NCBI GenBank assembly: GCA_030746555.1
Contig: JASLMK010000126.1
Coordinates: 1-36,635 of the forward strand
DNA from: Planctomycetota bacterium
GTDB taxonomy: Bacteria; Planctomycetota; UBA1135; GCA-002686595
Length of the DNA stretch: 36,635 nucleotides
Direction: 5' to 3'
Below, in pieces: positions 26,324 through 36,499 of this stretch. The number at the start of each line of letters is the position of its first letter. Positions within the stretch are counted from its first letter, which is position 1. The position numbers were made by a program, and so were the translations under genes. Below the pieces are notes generated by a model. That model worked only from the letters and a program-made list of their open reading frames with translations. It was not told the DNA's origin and did not search any database.

Positions 26324-27697
26324 CTAGCTGTCGCGGGGCTTCGCGCTCCAGATGCGCGTGGAGAGCAGCAGGCCCAGGACCGCAGCGGGCAGCACGACCA
26401 AGAGCCAGATGCGCCAGTTCGCCGGGTCGGTCTGGGCCTCACCGGTGGGCAGGATCTTCCCTAGCAGGATCGACTGCGCGCCGAACCCCAAGTAGACCAT
26501 CCCGTCGATGATGCCCACGGCCACGCCGGCGTTCTTGCGGCCCCCGAAGTCCATGCTCGCCGTGCCCGAGAGCATGCCGTGCACGCCGATCACGCTCAGG
26601 ATCGAGAACAGGAGCACGAAGCCGGCGAAGGGGCTGGTGATGATCATGGCCGTGCCGCCGATGGCGACCGACGCGAGGGCGTAGAGCAGGACCGCGGAGG
26701 GGCCGCGGCGCGACTGGAAGACGCGGTCGGAGAGGGTGCCGGCGAAGACGCCGCCGAGGATGCCGGCGATGCACAGGAACGCTCCCCAGTGGTGGCTGAG
26801 GAACTCCTGGCCGGTCTCGTGGGCGAACACGTAGCCCCACTTCATGATCCCGCCGCGCACGAACCCGCTGCAGGTCTCGATCAGCACGATGGTCAGGATG
26901 ACCGGGTTGGAGAGCATGCGACCGGCGACCTGGAGCACCGAGAGGCGCTCCCCCTCGGCCTCGATCCGCGCGTCGCCCGGATCGAAGTCGGCGTGCCCCG
27001 CGTCGCTGGGGCGGTCGAAGACGAGGAAGTAGTCGATGACGGCGAAGCCCAGCAGGATCATCGTCGGGATGAAGAAGACCCACTTCGTCGCGAGGTTCTC
27101 GACGATCGGCGTGCCCCAGTCGTAGGCGAAGTACAGGCCGAGCGAGATCAGGATCCCGAAGATGCCGCCGAAGGTCCCGCGCTCGCGGACGTGGAACCAG
27201 TGGGCGTTGACCTTGACGATCGACACGGCGCCGAAGCTCTGGAAGTACATGTTCAGCGCGTAGAGCGCGCCGAAGGGCTTGACCAGACCGCCCTCCCAGC
27301 CCGAGTGCAGGACCAGGCCCATGCCCAGGTTGGCCGCGGCGGCGCCGAGGGCGGCGGCGAGGATCGTCTTGCGCCCTCCGAACCGATCGGTCAGCGGCCC
27401 GTTGATCAGGAAGGCCACCGCGTAGGTCGTCGTCCCGATCACCGTGATGGTGCCGAGCTCGTCCTTGGTCATGATCCCGGTGACCTTGGCGACGTTGATG
27501 TTGTAGCGCCCCATGTAGAGGAACGCGTAGGTCAGCCCCAGCGGCAGCCAGTTGAGGATCCGACGGCTGCGGAACGCGGGGGAGTGCCCCAGGTCCGTGC
27601 GTGGCAGGCGGCGCAGGACGAAAGCGACGGCGACCAGGACGAGGAGGATCGAGAGGACCTCCTGGGCCAGGGGCGGGAGCGATTCGATGAAGTCCAA
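26324..27697 (-). CDS. MFS transporter of the organophosphate:phosphate antiporter (GlpT/UhpT) type
   Basis: Reading from a TTG at 27697 gives 457 residues, the usual GlpT length; the TTG has GGAGG (27710-27706) at 8 nt. An extra N-terminal hydrophobic segment (about 11-28) precedes the 12-helix core. Family marks are LTYAFLYMGRYNINVAK (Arg64 aligns with the substrate-phosphate Arg of GlpT), GPLTDRFGGRKTIL, and the second-half GGVFAGTLSDRVFQ. The protein is expected to exchange phosphate for an organic phosphate or a related anion. It is the first gene of a two-gene operon with the M14/BPL_N protein, with no gap between them. An ATG start at 27805 would add a low-complexity Arg/Pro-rich lead and is unlikely. 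Confidence 0.88.
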   Translation of the reverse strand: MDFIESLPPLAQEVLSILLVLVAVAFVLRRLPRTDLGHSPAFRSRRILNWLPLGLTYAFLYMGRYNINVAKVTGIMTKDELGTITVIGTTTYAVAFLINGPLTDRFGGRKTILAAALGAAAANLGMGLVLHSGWEGGLVKPFGALYALNMYFQSFGAVSIVKVNAHWFHVRERGTFGGIFGILISLGLYFAYDWGTPIVENLATKWVFFIPTMILLGFAVIDYFLVFDRPSDAGHADFDPGDARIEAEGERLSVLQVAGRMLSNPVILTIVLIETCSGFVRGGIMKWGYVFAHETGQEFLSHHWGAFLCIAGILGGVFAGTLSDRVFQSRRGPSAVLLYALASVAIGGTAMIITSPFAGFVLLFSILSVIGVHGMLSGTASMDFGGRKNAGVAVGIIDGMVYLGFGAQSILLGKILPTGEAQTDPANWRIWLLVVLPAAVLGLLLSTRIWSAKPRDS

Positions 27698-27822
27698 GCG
27701 GGTTGCCTCCGGGCGTGCGCGGGGGGAGCGGGGGAGGCATGATCGGGCCCTCGTCGGGCGGGCGCAAGGTCGCGCCGCGTCTCGACCCGCATCACGATCC
27801 GCCACCCCCGCCCCGTCCCTCG

Positions 27823-29169
27823 ATGATCGGCTCGATCGCCTCCATCGCCCTCCTCGGTCCCGCGGCCGCCGCGCCGGCGGTCGCGCCCACCGAGCGTGGG
27901 GACCCTCGCCCGCCGAACGTGCTCCTGATCCTCTCCGACGACCAGGGCGCCGCGGACCTGGGCGCGTGGGGAGCGGAGGACGTCAAGACGCCGCACCTCG
28001 ACCGGCTCGCGGCCGAGGGCGTGCGCTTCACCCAGCTCTACGCGGGCGCGCCGGTCTGCTCGCCGTCGCGGGCCTCGCTCCTGACCGGGCGTGTCCCCCA
28101 GCGCTGCGGCGTGCCGGGCAACGTGGCGCGCGGGGCGGCGGGGCTGCCGGCGGAGGAGACCACCCTGGCGGAGGTGCTCGCCGGCGCCGGCTACGCCACG
28201 GGTCTGGTGGGCAAGTGGCACCTCGGCCACGGCGGCGGGCGCGGCCCCCTCGACCAGGGCTTCGGCACCTTCTTCGGCCACAAGGGCGGCTGCATCGACA
28301 ACTACAGCCACTTCTTCTACTGGAGCGGCCCCAACGTCCACGACTTGTGGCGCGACGAGCGCGAGGTCTTCGAGGAGGGCGTGCACTTCGGCGACCTCGT
28401 CGTGCGCGAGGCGCGCGCATTCCTGGCCGAGCACGCCGAGCGGCCGTTCTTCCTGTTCCTGCCGTTCAACTCGCCGCACTACCCCTTGCAGGGCAAGCCC
28501 GCCTGGCGCGAACGCTATGCGCAGATGCCCTCGCCCCGCCGGCACTACGCCGCCCTCCTGTCGACCCTGGACGAGCAGGTGGGGGAGATCCTCGCCGCCC
28601 TCGACGAGCTCGGCCTGTCCGAGGACACCCTGGTGGTGTTCCTCTCCGACCACGGCCACTCGACCGAGGTGCGAGCGCTCTCCGGCGGCGGCTTCGCCGG
28701 GCCCTATCGCGGGGCGAAGTTCAGCCTGCTCGAGGGCGGGATCCGCGTGCCGGCCATCGCGCGCCTGCCGGGGGTCGTGCCGGCGGGGGAGGAGCGCGGC
28801 CAGCTGTGCGCGGCGGTGGACTGGCTGCCGACGATCGCCGAGCTGTGCGGGGCGGAGCTGGGCGGGGGAAGGCTCGACGGCAGGAGCCTGGGCGCGGTCC
28901 TGCGCTCAGCCGACGCCCCGGCTCCCCACGACGTGCTCCACTGGCAGCTCGGAGACCAGTGGGCCGTGCGCGAGGGCCCTTGGAAGCTCGTCGTGAACGG
29001 CCGGGACACCGACGGCTCGCGCCTGGAGGGCGCTTGGCGCACGCTCCTCACCGACCTCTCGGCGGACGTGAGCGAGACGGTCAACCTGGCGCGCACCCAT
29101 CCCGAGCGCGTGGAGCGCTTGACGCAGCTCCACGCGCGCTGGACAAAGACCTGGGATGAGGAGCGCTGA
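27823..29169 (+). CDS. Type I sulfatase
   Basis: The 448-residue enzyme has a short hydrophobic N-terminus (MIGSIASIALLGPAAAA) that looks like a signal peptide, then the alkaline-phosphatase/sulfatase fold. Metal-binding Asp residues are in NVLLILSDDQG, and the Cys79 motif CSPSRASLLTGR is the formylglycine site modified by FGE. Other landmarks are GKWHLG, the LFLPFNSPHYP segment with its His, and FLSDHGHSTE. It removes sulfate from an ester, often a polysaccharide. It is divergent from the transporter operon with a 125-bp gap. An earlier ATG at 27703 or 27739 is possible but adds Pro-rich sequence before the signal peptide. Confidence 0.9.
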   Translation: MIGSIASIALLGPAAAAPAVAPTERGDPRPPNVLLILSDDQGAADLGAWGAEDVKTPHLDRLAAEGVRFTQLYAGAPVCSPSRASLLTGRVPQRCGVPGNVARGAAGLPAEETTLAEVLAGAGYATGLVGKWHLGHGGGRGPLDQGFGTFFGHKGGCIDNYSHFFYWSGPNVHDLWRDEREVFEEGVHFGDLVVREARAFLAEHAERPFFLFLPFNSPHYPLQGKPAWRERYAQMPSPRRHYAALLSTLDEQVGEILAALDELGLSEDTLVVFLSDHGHSTEVRALSGGGFAGPYRGAKFSLLEGGIRVPAIARLPGVVPAGEERGQLCAAVDWLPTIAELCGAELGGGRLDGRSLGAVLRSADAPAPHDVLHWQLGDQWAVREGPWKLVVNGRDTDGSRLEGAWRTLLTDLSADVSETVNLARTHPERVERLTQLHARWTKTWDEER

Positions 29170-29212
29170 CGCCCGCCGGCGCCGCCCTTTGCGTGCCGCG
29201 CCGCCGCGGTCC

Positions 29213-29596
29213 TCAGGCGCCCTTGGGCTTGCGGCCCCGGGGCAGGTTGGCCTTGGGGGCCTTGAAGCCCTGCCTGGTGAGGTGGGCCTCCAGGCACTTG
29301 CGGCTGTCGGCGAGGGCATGACGCAGCAGCGTCTCGCCCTGCTCGGCGGCGGCATCGAGGGCGCGGTCGATGCCGCGCAGGGCGGAGATGGCGGCCTTCA
29401 TGGCCGGCGAGTTCTTCAACTCGCGGTTCGCGGCGCGGTTCTTGACGGCTGCGATCTTCGCCTGCAGATCGGCGATCATCTCCTCGTCGCTGCGGCGCGT
29501 GCGCTTGGGCGTGGACTTGGCTTTCTTGCGCGCGGGCTTCTTGGCTTTCTTGCGGGGCATCGTCTTCGTCTTGGTCTTGGTCTTCGTCTTGGCCAT
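29213..29596 (-). CDS. Lys-rich basic protein with an AT-hook-like C-terminus
   Basis: The 127-residue protein begins with five Lys-Thr dipeptides (KTKTKTKTKT), then a PRKKAKKPARKKAKSTPKRTRR region typical of histone H1/Hc2 tails. The middle (about 37-105) is helical, with DLQAKIAAVKNRAANRELK and a second helical block containing LRGIDRALDAAAEQGETLLRHALAD. It ends PRGRKPKG, close to the RGRP core of an AT-hook. The very basic composition and tail point to a nucleoid-associated DNA-binding protein. It converges on the sulfatase gene and has a hairpin 6 nt before its start. Confidence 0.75.
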   Translation of the reverse strand: MAKTKTKTKTKTMPRKKAKKPARKKAKSTPKRTRRSDEEMIADLQAKIAAVKNRAANRELKNSPAMKAAISALRGIDRALDAAAEQGETLLRHALADSRKCLEAHLTRQGFKAPKANLPRGRKPKGA

Positions 29597-29602
29597 GCTG
29601 GC

Positions 29603-29620
29603 GGTGGCGTGTCCGCCACC
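29603..29620 (-). promoter_or_regulatory. Hairpin immediately upstream of the basic-protein start codon
   Basis: GGTGGCG (29603-29609) pairs perfectly with CGCCACC (29614-29620) around TGTC. On the minus strand it sits 6 nt before the ATG at 29596, where the ribosome would bind. It may limit translation. The rest of 29621-29832 has no gene that I can see. Confidence 0.4.
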
Positions 29621-29832
29621 TCGGTTCCGGGGAGTCCCCGACCGTCGCTCCCCGGCTGGGGTGCCCTGAGGTTCCGACTGTCGAGGGGGATGATGAGCGA
29701 CGATCGCAACGACGAGCGATGCCCTTCTTTATCCCTTCACCGGGCCGGAATCAAGGGCTCGTCCGCCTCCACCCTTTCCGGCCCGGCTCCCGCGGGCATT
29801 TCCGGTCCGCGCCGGGGAAAAGCCGCCCTGCC

Positions 29833-30498
29833 GTGAGGCCCACTTCGCCCCAGATGAGGGCCCTCGCGCGCCGCGATCCGCGCCTGGGAGCCGCCCTCCG
29901 CCGGGTCCCCCCCTTCCCCGGCTTCCCCGAGGGGGTTGCCGGGCGCCCGCGGACCCATTTCGAGGAGCTGGCGCGGGCGATCGTCCACCAGCAGCTGGCC
30001 GGGGCGGCGGCGCGCACCATTTGGGGTCGGGTGCGGGCCCTGTGCGCCGGCCGGGGTTCCCTGCGGGCCGAGGCGGTGGCCGCCCTCTCCGACGAGGCCC
30101 TGCGCGGCGCCGGCCTCTCCCGCGCCAAGCTCGCCGCCCTGCGCGACCTCTCCGCCCGCGTCCTCGACCGCCGCCTGAGCCTGCGCTCGGTCGCCCGGCG
30201 CTCCGACGAGGAGGCCGTCGCCGCGCTGAGCGAGGTGCACGGGATCGGGGTCTGGACGGCGCAGATGTTCCTCCTCTTCCGCCTCGGGCGCCTGGACGTC
30301 CTCGCTCCGGGAGACCTCGGCCTCCAGGAAGGGCTGCGGCGTCTGGACCGTCTCGAGGAGCGCCCGACTCCGGCCGAGCTGGCGCGGCGCGGCGAGCTCT
30401 GGGCGCCCCTGAGGAGCGTGGCGAGCTGGGTGCTGTGGCGCCTCGCCGACGGCAAGCCGACTCCGGCCTCTGGAGCGGGCGAAAGCGATGGGAAGTAG
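29833..30498 (+). CDS. DNA-3-methyladenine glycosylase of the AlkA/HhH-GPD type
   Basis: The 221-residue protein has the FEELARAIVHQQLAGAAARTIWGRV block, a helix-hairpin-helix (LSEVHGIGVWTAQMFLLFRLG), and the catalytic Asp161 in LAPGDLGL, as in AlkA-like glycosylases that excise alkylated purines. The AlkA N-terminal beta domain is absent, so it is the short, MAG-like version. The start is a GTG at 29833 or an ATG at 29854; I chose the GTG, which gives a normal length. It is followed by the TPP riboswitch. Confidence 0.88.
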   Translation: MRPTSPQMRALARRDPRLGAALRRVPPFPGFPEGVAGRPRTHFEELARAIVHQQLAGAAARTIWGRVRALCAGRGSLRAEAVAALSDEALRGAGLSRAKLAALRDLSARVLDRRLSLRSVARRSDEEAVAALSEVHGIGVWTAQMFLLFRLGRLDVLAPGDLGLQEGLRRLDRLEERPTPAELARRGELWAPLRSVASWVLWRLADGKPTPASGAGESDGK

Positions 30499-30548
30499 TG
30501 GGAACCCGATCGCTCCGGGGCCATCATGCTATCGGACCTGTGGCTGAC

Positions 30549-32356
<1,808 letters not shown>

Positions 32357-32404
32357 CCGGCGGGGGCGAGCCTCCGCCGGCCGCGCCCCGGCGGCGGGGG
32401 CGCG

Positions 32405-32410
32405 TACACT
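32405..32410 (+). promoter_or_regulatory. -10 element TACACT of the acyltransferase-ligase gene
   Basis: TACACT lies 17 nt before the ATG at 32428, giving a leader of about 10 nt without a Shine-Dalgarno sequence. It is the same hexamer as for selD and selC. Confidence 0.4.
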
Positions 32411-32427
32411 CCCCTGCAGACGGCCCC

Positions 32428-34722
32428 ATGCCGCAGCACGATCCCGACCGAGAGAGCCCTCCGCCCGGTCCGCGCCCCGGCCCCCTGCGCCGGGCCTGGG
32501 CGGGGGTGGTCAGCTTCGTGTTTCTGGGGCTGACGCGTGCGGCCTACCGCGTGCGCGTGTCGGGCGCCGAGCACCTCCCCGCCGAGGGCGGCGTGCTGAT
32601 CGTCGCCAACCACCTCTCCTACATCGACCCGCTGTTCGTCGGGGCGGCCTGTCCGCGGCGGCCACGCTTCCTGATGTTCCGGGACTTCTTCCGCTTCCCA
32701 CTCATCGGCGGGTTCGCGCGCCTGATGGGAACGATCCCCATCTCCTCGGAGGACACGACCTCCCAGAAGCGCGCCGCGATCGTGGAGGTCTCGCGCCTGT
32801 TGGCCCAGGGCGCGGTCGTGTGCATCTTCGCCGAGGGAGGGATCACCCGCACCGGCAACCTGATGGGCTTCGCCCGGGGCTGCGAGCGCATCGCGCGCCG
32901 GGCGGGGGTGCCGATCGTCCCCCTGGCCCTCGATGGGCTGTGGGGCAGCGTCTTCAGCTTCGAGGGCGGCCGCGCCCTGCGCCGGGTGCCGCGCCCGGGG
33001 CGGCGGACCGTGCGCGTCCGCCTGGGAGAGCCCCTGGCGAGCGACACGCCGGCCTGGGAGGTGCGCCAGAGGGTCCAGACCTTGCTCGGCGAGGCGCGCG
33101 GCGAGGCCTGGACCGGGCCGGGGGGCTTGCCGGAGCTGTTCCTGCGCTCGGCGGCCCGGCACGCCCGGCGCCCGGCGATCGTCGACACGCAGGGGGCACG
33201 CCTGACCTACCGGCAGGTGCTGCAGAGAGCCCTCGCCTTGCGAGCGGTGATCGAGCGTCGCTTCCCAGACGAGGAGCGCATCGGCCTCTACCTCCCCCCT
33301 GGCGCGGCGGGCGCCGTGGCGAACCTGGCGGTCTCCCTGACCGGTAGGGTGACCGTGAACCTCAACTACAGCCTGGGGGCCGAAGCCCTCGCCGCTCCCA
33401 TCGAGCGCGCGGGCTTGCGGAGCGTGATCACCTCGCCGCGCTTCCTCGAGGCCCTGGGCGAGGGCTCGCCCGCGAGCGAGGAGGCGACCGTCGCCATCGA
33501 GGAGCTCGCCGCCCAGGTGCGCGCGCTCGACAAGTTGGCGGCCTTGGTCGGCTCCTTCCTGCCGGGCGCCCTGCTCGCCCGCCTGGTGCGAGCGGTCGAC
33601 GACGGCTCCCGCCCGGCGACGATCCTGTTCTCCAGCGGCAGCACGGGTGACCCCAAGGGCGTCGTGCTGACCCACAGCAACCTCCTCACCAACCTGCAGT
33701 CCCTCGCGCAGGCAGTCGAGCTCTCCCGGCGCGACCGGGTCCTGGGCGTCCTGCCCTTCTTCCACGTCTTCGGCTACAACGTCACCCTCTGGGCGCCCCT
33801 CTGCACGGGGGCGCTGGTCTGCTACCACGCGCGGCCCACCGACGGCGAGGTCGTGGCGCGCCTGTGCGCCGAGGAGCGGCTCACGATCCTGCTCGCCACG
33901 CCGACCTTCTACCAGCTGTGGATGCGACGGCTGGAGCGCGAGTCGGTGGCGAGCGTGCGCATGGCGATCGCGGGGGCCGAGAAGCTCCCCGCGGCCCTGG
34001 CCGCGGCCTGGACCGAGAGGCTCGGCGGGTGCCTGTACGAGGGCTACGGATGCACCGAGCTCTCGCCCGTCGTGGCGGTCAACCATCCCGAGCGGGGCGA
34101 GGAGGGCCACCGCCAGAGCGGCGCCGTCCCCGGCAGCGTCGGGCGCCCGATTCCCGGCGTGGGCGTGCGCATCGCCGATCCGGAGACGGGGAAGACCTTG
34201 CCTCCCGGCCGCGAGGGCTCGGTGCTCGTGTGCGGAGCGAGCGTCATGGCGGGCTACCTCGACGAGCCCGCCCTGAGCGACGAGGTGCTGCGCGACGGTT
34301 GGTACGACACCGGAGACGTCGGCCGCCTCGATCGCGAGGGCTTCCTGACCCTCACCGACCGCCGCTCGCGCTTCAGCAAGATCGGCGGAGAGATGGTTCC
34401 CCACGGGCGCGTGGAGGAGGTCCTGTGCGACGTGGCGCGCGAGCTCCACATGGAGGCGGGCGGCGAGTTCGAGGACGCCCCGCGGGTGTGCGTGACCGCG
34501 GTGGCCGACGAGCGGCGCGGCGAGCGCCTGGTCGCATTGCACACGCCCCTTGGATTCGCACTCGAGCGAATGACCGAGGGCCTGGCGGCGAGCGAGCTCC
34601 CACCTCTGTTCCAGCCGCGGCCCGACAGCTTCTTCGAGGTGGCGAGCCTTCCCTCCCTGGGGAGCGGCAAGCTCGACCTGGCCGGCGCGCGGGCCGTGGC
34701 CGAGTCCCTCACGCGCCGCTGA
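32428..34722 (+). CDS. Fusion of PlsC-type acyltransferase and AMP-forming acyl ligase (Aas-like)
   Basis: The 764-residue protein has two enzymes. Residues 30-210 are a PlsC-type acyltransferase with the HX4D motif His62/Asp67 (NHLSYID) and the FAEGGITR substrate-binding block. Residues 235-760 are an ANL ligase with SSGSTGDPKG (about 402-411), YEGYGCTELSP, and DGWYDTGDVGRLD. The arrangement resembles the acyltransferase/acyl-ACP synthetase Aas that repairs lysophospholipids, but the flippase (MFS) domain of Aas-type fusions is absent. It could re-acylate lysophospholipids at the membrane. The last 14 nt overlap the convergent FAD oxidoreductase gene. Confidence 0.88.
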   Translation: MPQHDPDRESPPPGPRPGPLRRAWAGVVSFVFLGLTRAAYRVRVSGAEHLPAEGGVLIVANHLSYIDPLFVGAACPRRPRFLMFRDFFRFPLIGGFARLMGTIPISSEDTTSQKRAAIVEVSRLLAQGAVVCIFAEGGITRTGNLMGFARGCERIARRAGVPIVPLALDGLWGSVFSFEGGRALRRVPRPGRRTVRVRLGEPLASDTPAWEVRQRVQTLLGEARGEAWTGPGGLPELFLRSAARHARRPAIVDTQGARLTYRQVLQRALALRAVIERRFPDEERIGLYLPPGAAGAVANLAVSLTGRVTVNLNYSLGAEALAAPIERAGLRSVITSPRFLEALGEGSPASEEATVAIEELAAQVRALDKLAALVGSFLPGALLARLVRAVDDGSRPATILFSSGSTGDPKGVVLTHSNLLTNLQSLAQAVELSRRDRVLGVLPFFHVFGYNVTLWAPLCTGALVCYHARPTDGEVVARLCAEERLTILLATPTFYQLWMRRLERESVASVRMAIAGAEKLPAALAAAWTERLGGCLYEGYGCTELSPVVAVNHPERGEEGHRQSGAVPGSVGRPIPGVGVRIADPETGKTLPPGREGSVLVCGASVMAGYLDEPALSDEVLRDGWYDTGDVGRLDREGFLTLTDRRSRFSKIGGEMVPHGRVEEVLCDVARELHMEAGGEFEDAPRVCVTAVADERRGERLVALHTPLGFALERMTEGLAASELPPLFQPRPDSFFEVASLPSLGSGKLDLAGARAVAESLTRR

Positions 34723-35836
34723 CGACCGGCCCCGCGAGCCGGGCCGGGGAGACGGCGCGCGCGAGGGCGCCGTCGCAGGCGCGCCCCATCAGGAGGGCCG
34801 CCGCCAGGCGTCCCGCGCCCACGGAGCTGGAGATGCCGTGGCCGCCGAGGGCGGCGACCCAGTCCAGGCCGAGAACGTCGGGGTCGGGGCCGATCACGAG
34901 CTCCTCGTCGCGGGCGAAGGTGCGCAGACCTCCCCAGAAGTGGGCGGCCCCGGCTTCGGCGGCGGGAGCGAGCAGGCGCGCCGTCTTCTCGGCGATGCCC
35001 GCGCGCACGCCCTCGTCGGCGCACCAGTCGTCGGGGTCGACCTGCGTCTGGTCGCAGGCGCACAACAGCCATCCGCCGCTCTCGGGCCGCGCGTAGAATC
35101 CGTCGGGGTCGGACCACAGGACGGGCCAGCTAGGGTCCACGCCCTCGTCGGGCTCGGTCACCAACAGGTGTCGGCGCGTGGGATGCAGCTCGACCCGCGA
35201 TCCGGCCGCGCGCCCCAGGGCGCCGGCCCAGGCTCCGGCGGCCAGCACCACGCGCTCGGCCTCGAGGCGCTCGCCGCTCGCCAGGACGACCCCGCCCACC
35301 CGCGCTCCGCGGCGCTCGACGCCCGCCACCGGGGCGGCGGTGCGCACCTCGACTCCGGCGCGGCGCGCCCCTCGCAGGAAGCCGTCGAGCAAGGCGGCCA
35401 CGTCGATGCGGCCCTCCTCGCGCAGGAGGAAGGCCTGGGGCGCGCGGCCGGTGAAGGGCGGCAGCACCTCGGCCAGGCGGGCCTCGTCCAGTCGCTCGAC
35501 GGCCCCTGCGCCCCGAGTGGAGAGCCAGCGTGTCAGGGACGCGGGCGGGGGATCGGCGACCGCCAGGACCGTGCCGCAGGGATCCAGGAGCTGGGTGGGG
35601 GAGAAACCCGCCGGCGGTGCCGCGAGGAAGGCCGCGGTCTCCTCCGCCAGGAGCGTGGCCGCCGGCGAGGGGCACCAGATGCGTAGGATGGCGGCGTTCT
35701 TCGCGGTCGAGTGGGCCCCGGGGCAGGTCTCTGCCTCCAAGAGCACGACCTCGGTCTCGCCGCCCTCCGCCAGGGCCCAGGCCGTGGCCGCCCCGGCGAT
35801 CCCGCCGCCGACGATCGCGATGCGTCCGCGCTCCAT
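34709..35836 (-). CDS. FAD-dependent oxidoreductase of the DAO (D-amino-acid/sarcosine oxidase) family
   Basis: The 375-residue protein begins with the FAD-binding GGGIAGAATAWALAEGG (GxGxxG at 10-15) and the Glu-containing strand VVLLEAE. Later landmarks are VVLAAGAWAG and the C-terminal VAALGGHGISSSVGAGRLAA, which closes the FAD pocket. The family oxidises glycine, sarcosine, D-amino acids or similar amines. The substrate cannot be fixed from the sequence. The start at 35836 is favoured by the GxGxxG lying at its usual distance and by a TACACT 7 nt upstream. Confidence 0.88.
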   Translation of the reverse strand: MERGRIAIVGGGIAGAATAWALAEGGETEVVLLEAETCPGAHSTAKNAAILRIWCPSPAATLLAEETAAFLAAPPAGFSPTQLLDPCGTVLAVADPPPASLTRWLSTRGAGAVERLDEARLAEVLPPFTGRAPQAFLLREEGRIDVAALLDGFLRGARRAGVEVRTAAPVAGVERRGARVGGVVLASGERLEAERVVLAAGAWAGALGRAAGSRVELHPTRRHLLVTEPDEGVDPSWPVLWSDPDGFYARPESGGWLLCACDQTQVDPDDWCADEGVRAGIAEKTARLLAPAAEAGAAHFWGGLRTFARDEELVIGPDPDVLGLDWVAALGGHGISSSVGAGRLAAALLMGRACDGALARAVSPARLAGPVVSGA

Positions 35837-35843
35837 GGCGACG

Positions 35844-35849
35844 AGTGTA
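35844..35849 (-). promoter_or_regulatory. -10 element TACACT of the FAD oxidoreductase gene
   Basis: On the minus strand TACACT ends 7 nt before the ATG at 35836, with no RBS between, so the transcript should be leaderless. Confidence 0.45.
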
Positions 35850-35903
35850 GTCGCGCCGACGGTCCGCGGAAGCTCCCCCTCCGTCCTCCTGGCGCCCGAT
35901 CCC

Positions 35904-36479
35904 TCAGCTCGTGCCCCGCCGCAGGTCGAGGACCCGCGCCAGGGCGGTGAGGACCAGGGCGTTGTCGATGCGCCCATCGCGCACCCAGTCACGGACTTCC
36001 TCGGGGGAGCGGGTCAGGACCTCGATGTCCTCCCCCGGGTCGAGATCCTGGCCGTCGGTCAGGACGGCGTCCTCGGCCAGCCACTGGTGGCAGAGGTTGT
36101 CGAGGAAGGCGGGATTGGGATCGACGTGGCCGAGGTAGGTCCAGCGCCGAGCCGTGTAGCCGGTCTCCTCCCGAAGCTCCCGGCGCGCCGTGTCGGCATG
36201 GTCCTCGCCGGGGTCCACGACGCCGCTGGGGATCTCGGTCGTGACCGTCGCGGACCCGAAGCGGTACTGGCGCACGAGCACCAGCTCACCGCCGCTCGTC
36301 ACGGCCACGACGTTGACCCAGTCGGGCGCTTCGAGCACGAGGCGCTCGAAGGGCTCATGGGAGCGCGGGTGTACCAGGGTGTCCCAGCGCGGCCGGAACA
36401 GGACCAGCGAGTCGCCGTGGCGGCGGTCGAGGGTGGTCCAGGGTTGGGGCCCGTCGGGGCTGGGGTGGGCGGAGTCCAT
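35904..36479 (-). CDS. Nudix hydrolase, ADP-ribose-pyrophosphatase-like
   Basis: The 191-residue enzyme has a perfect Nudix box: Gly86 (GVVDPGE) through ARRELREETGY at 98-108, fitting GX5EX7REUXEEXGU. An N-terminal beta domain and the VNVVAVTSGGELVLVRQYR strand resemble ADP-ribose pyrophosphatases. It likely cleaves a nucleoside diphosphate linked to another moiety. The ATG is preceded by TAGAAT at 7 nt; no Shine-Dalgarno sequence is seen. Confidence 0.9.
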   Translation of the reverse strand: MDSAHPSPDGPQPWTTLDRRHGDSLVLFRPRWDTLVHPRSHEPFERLVLEAPDWVNVVAVTSGGELVLVRQYRFGSATVTTEIPSGVVDPGEDHADTARRELREETGYTARRWTYLGHVDPNPAFLDNLCHQWLAEDAVLTDGQDLDPGEDIEVLTRSPEEVRDWVRDGRIDNALVLTALARVLDLRRGTS

Positions 36480-36486
36480 CGCCGCG

Positions 36487-36492
36487 ATTCTA
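36487..36492 (-). promoter_or_regulatory. -10 element TAGAAT of the Nudix gene
   Basis: On the minus strand TAGAAT ends 7 nt before the ATG at 36479. Its upstream part would lie in the foreign-looking DNA that starts near 36500. Confidence 0.45.
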
Positions 36493-36499
36493 GGCCGGG

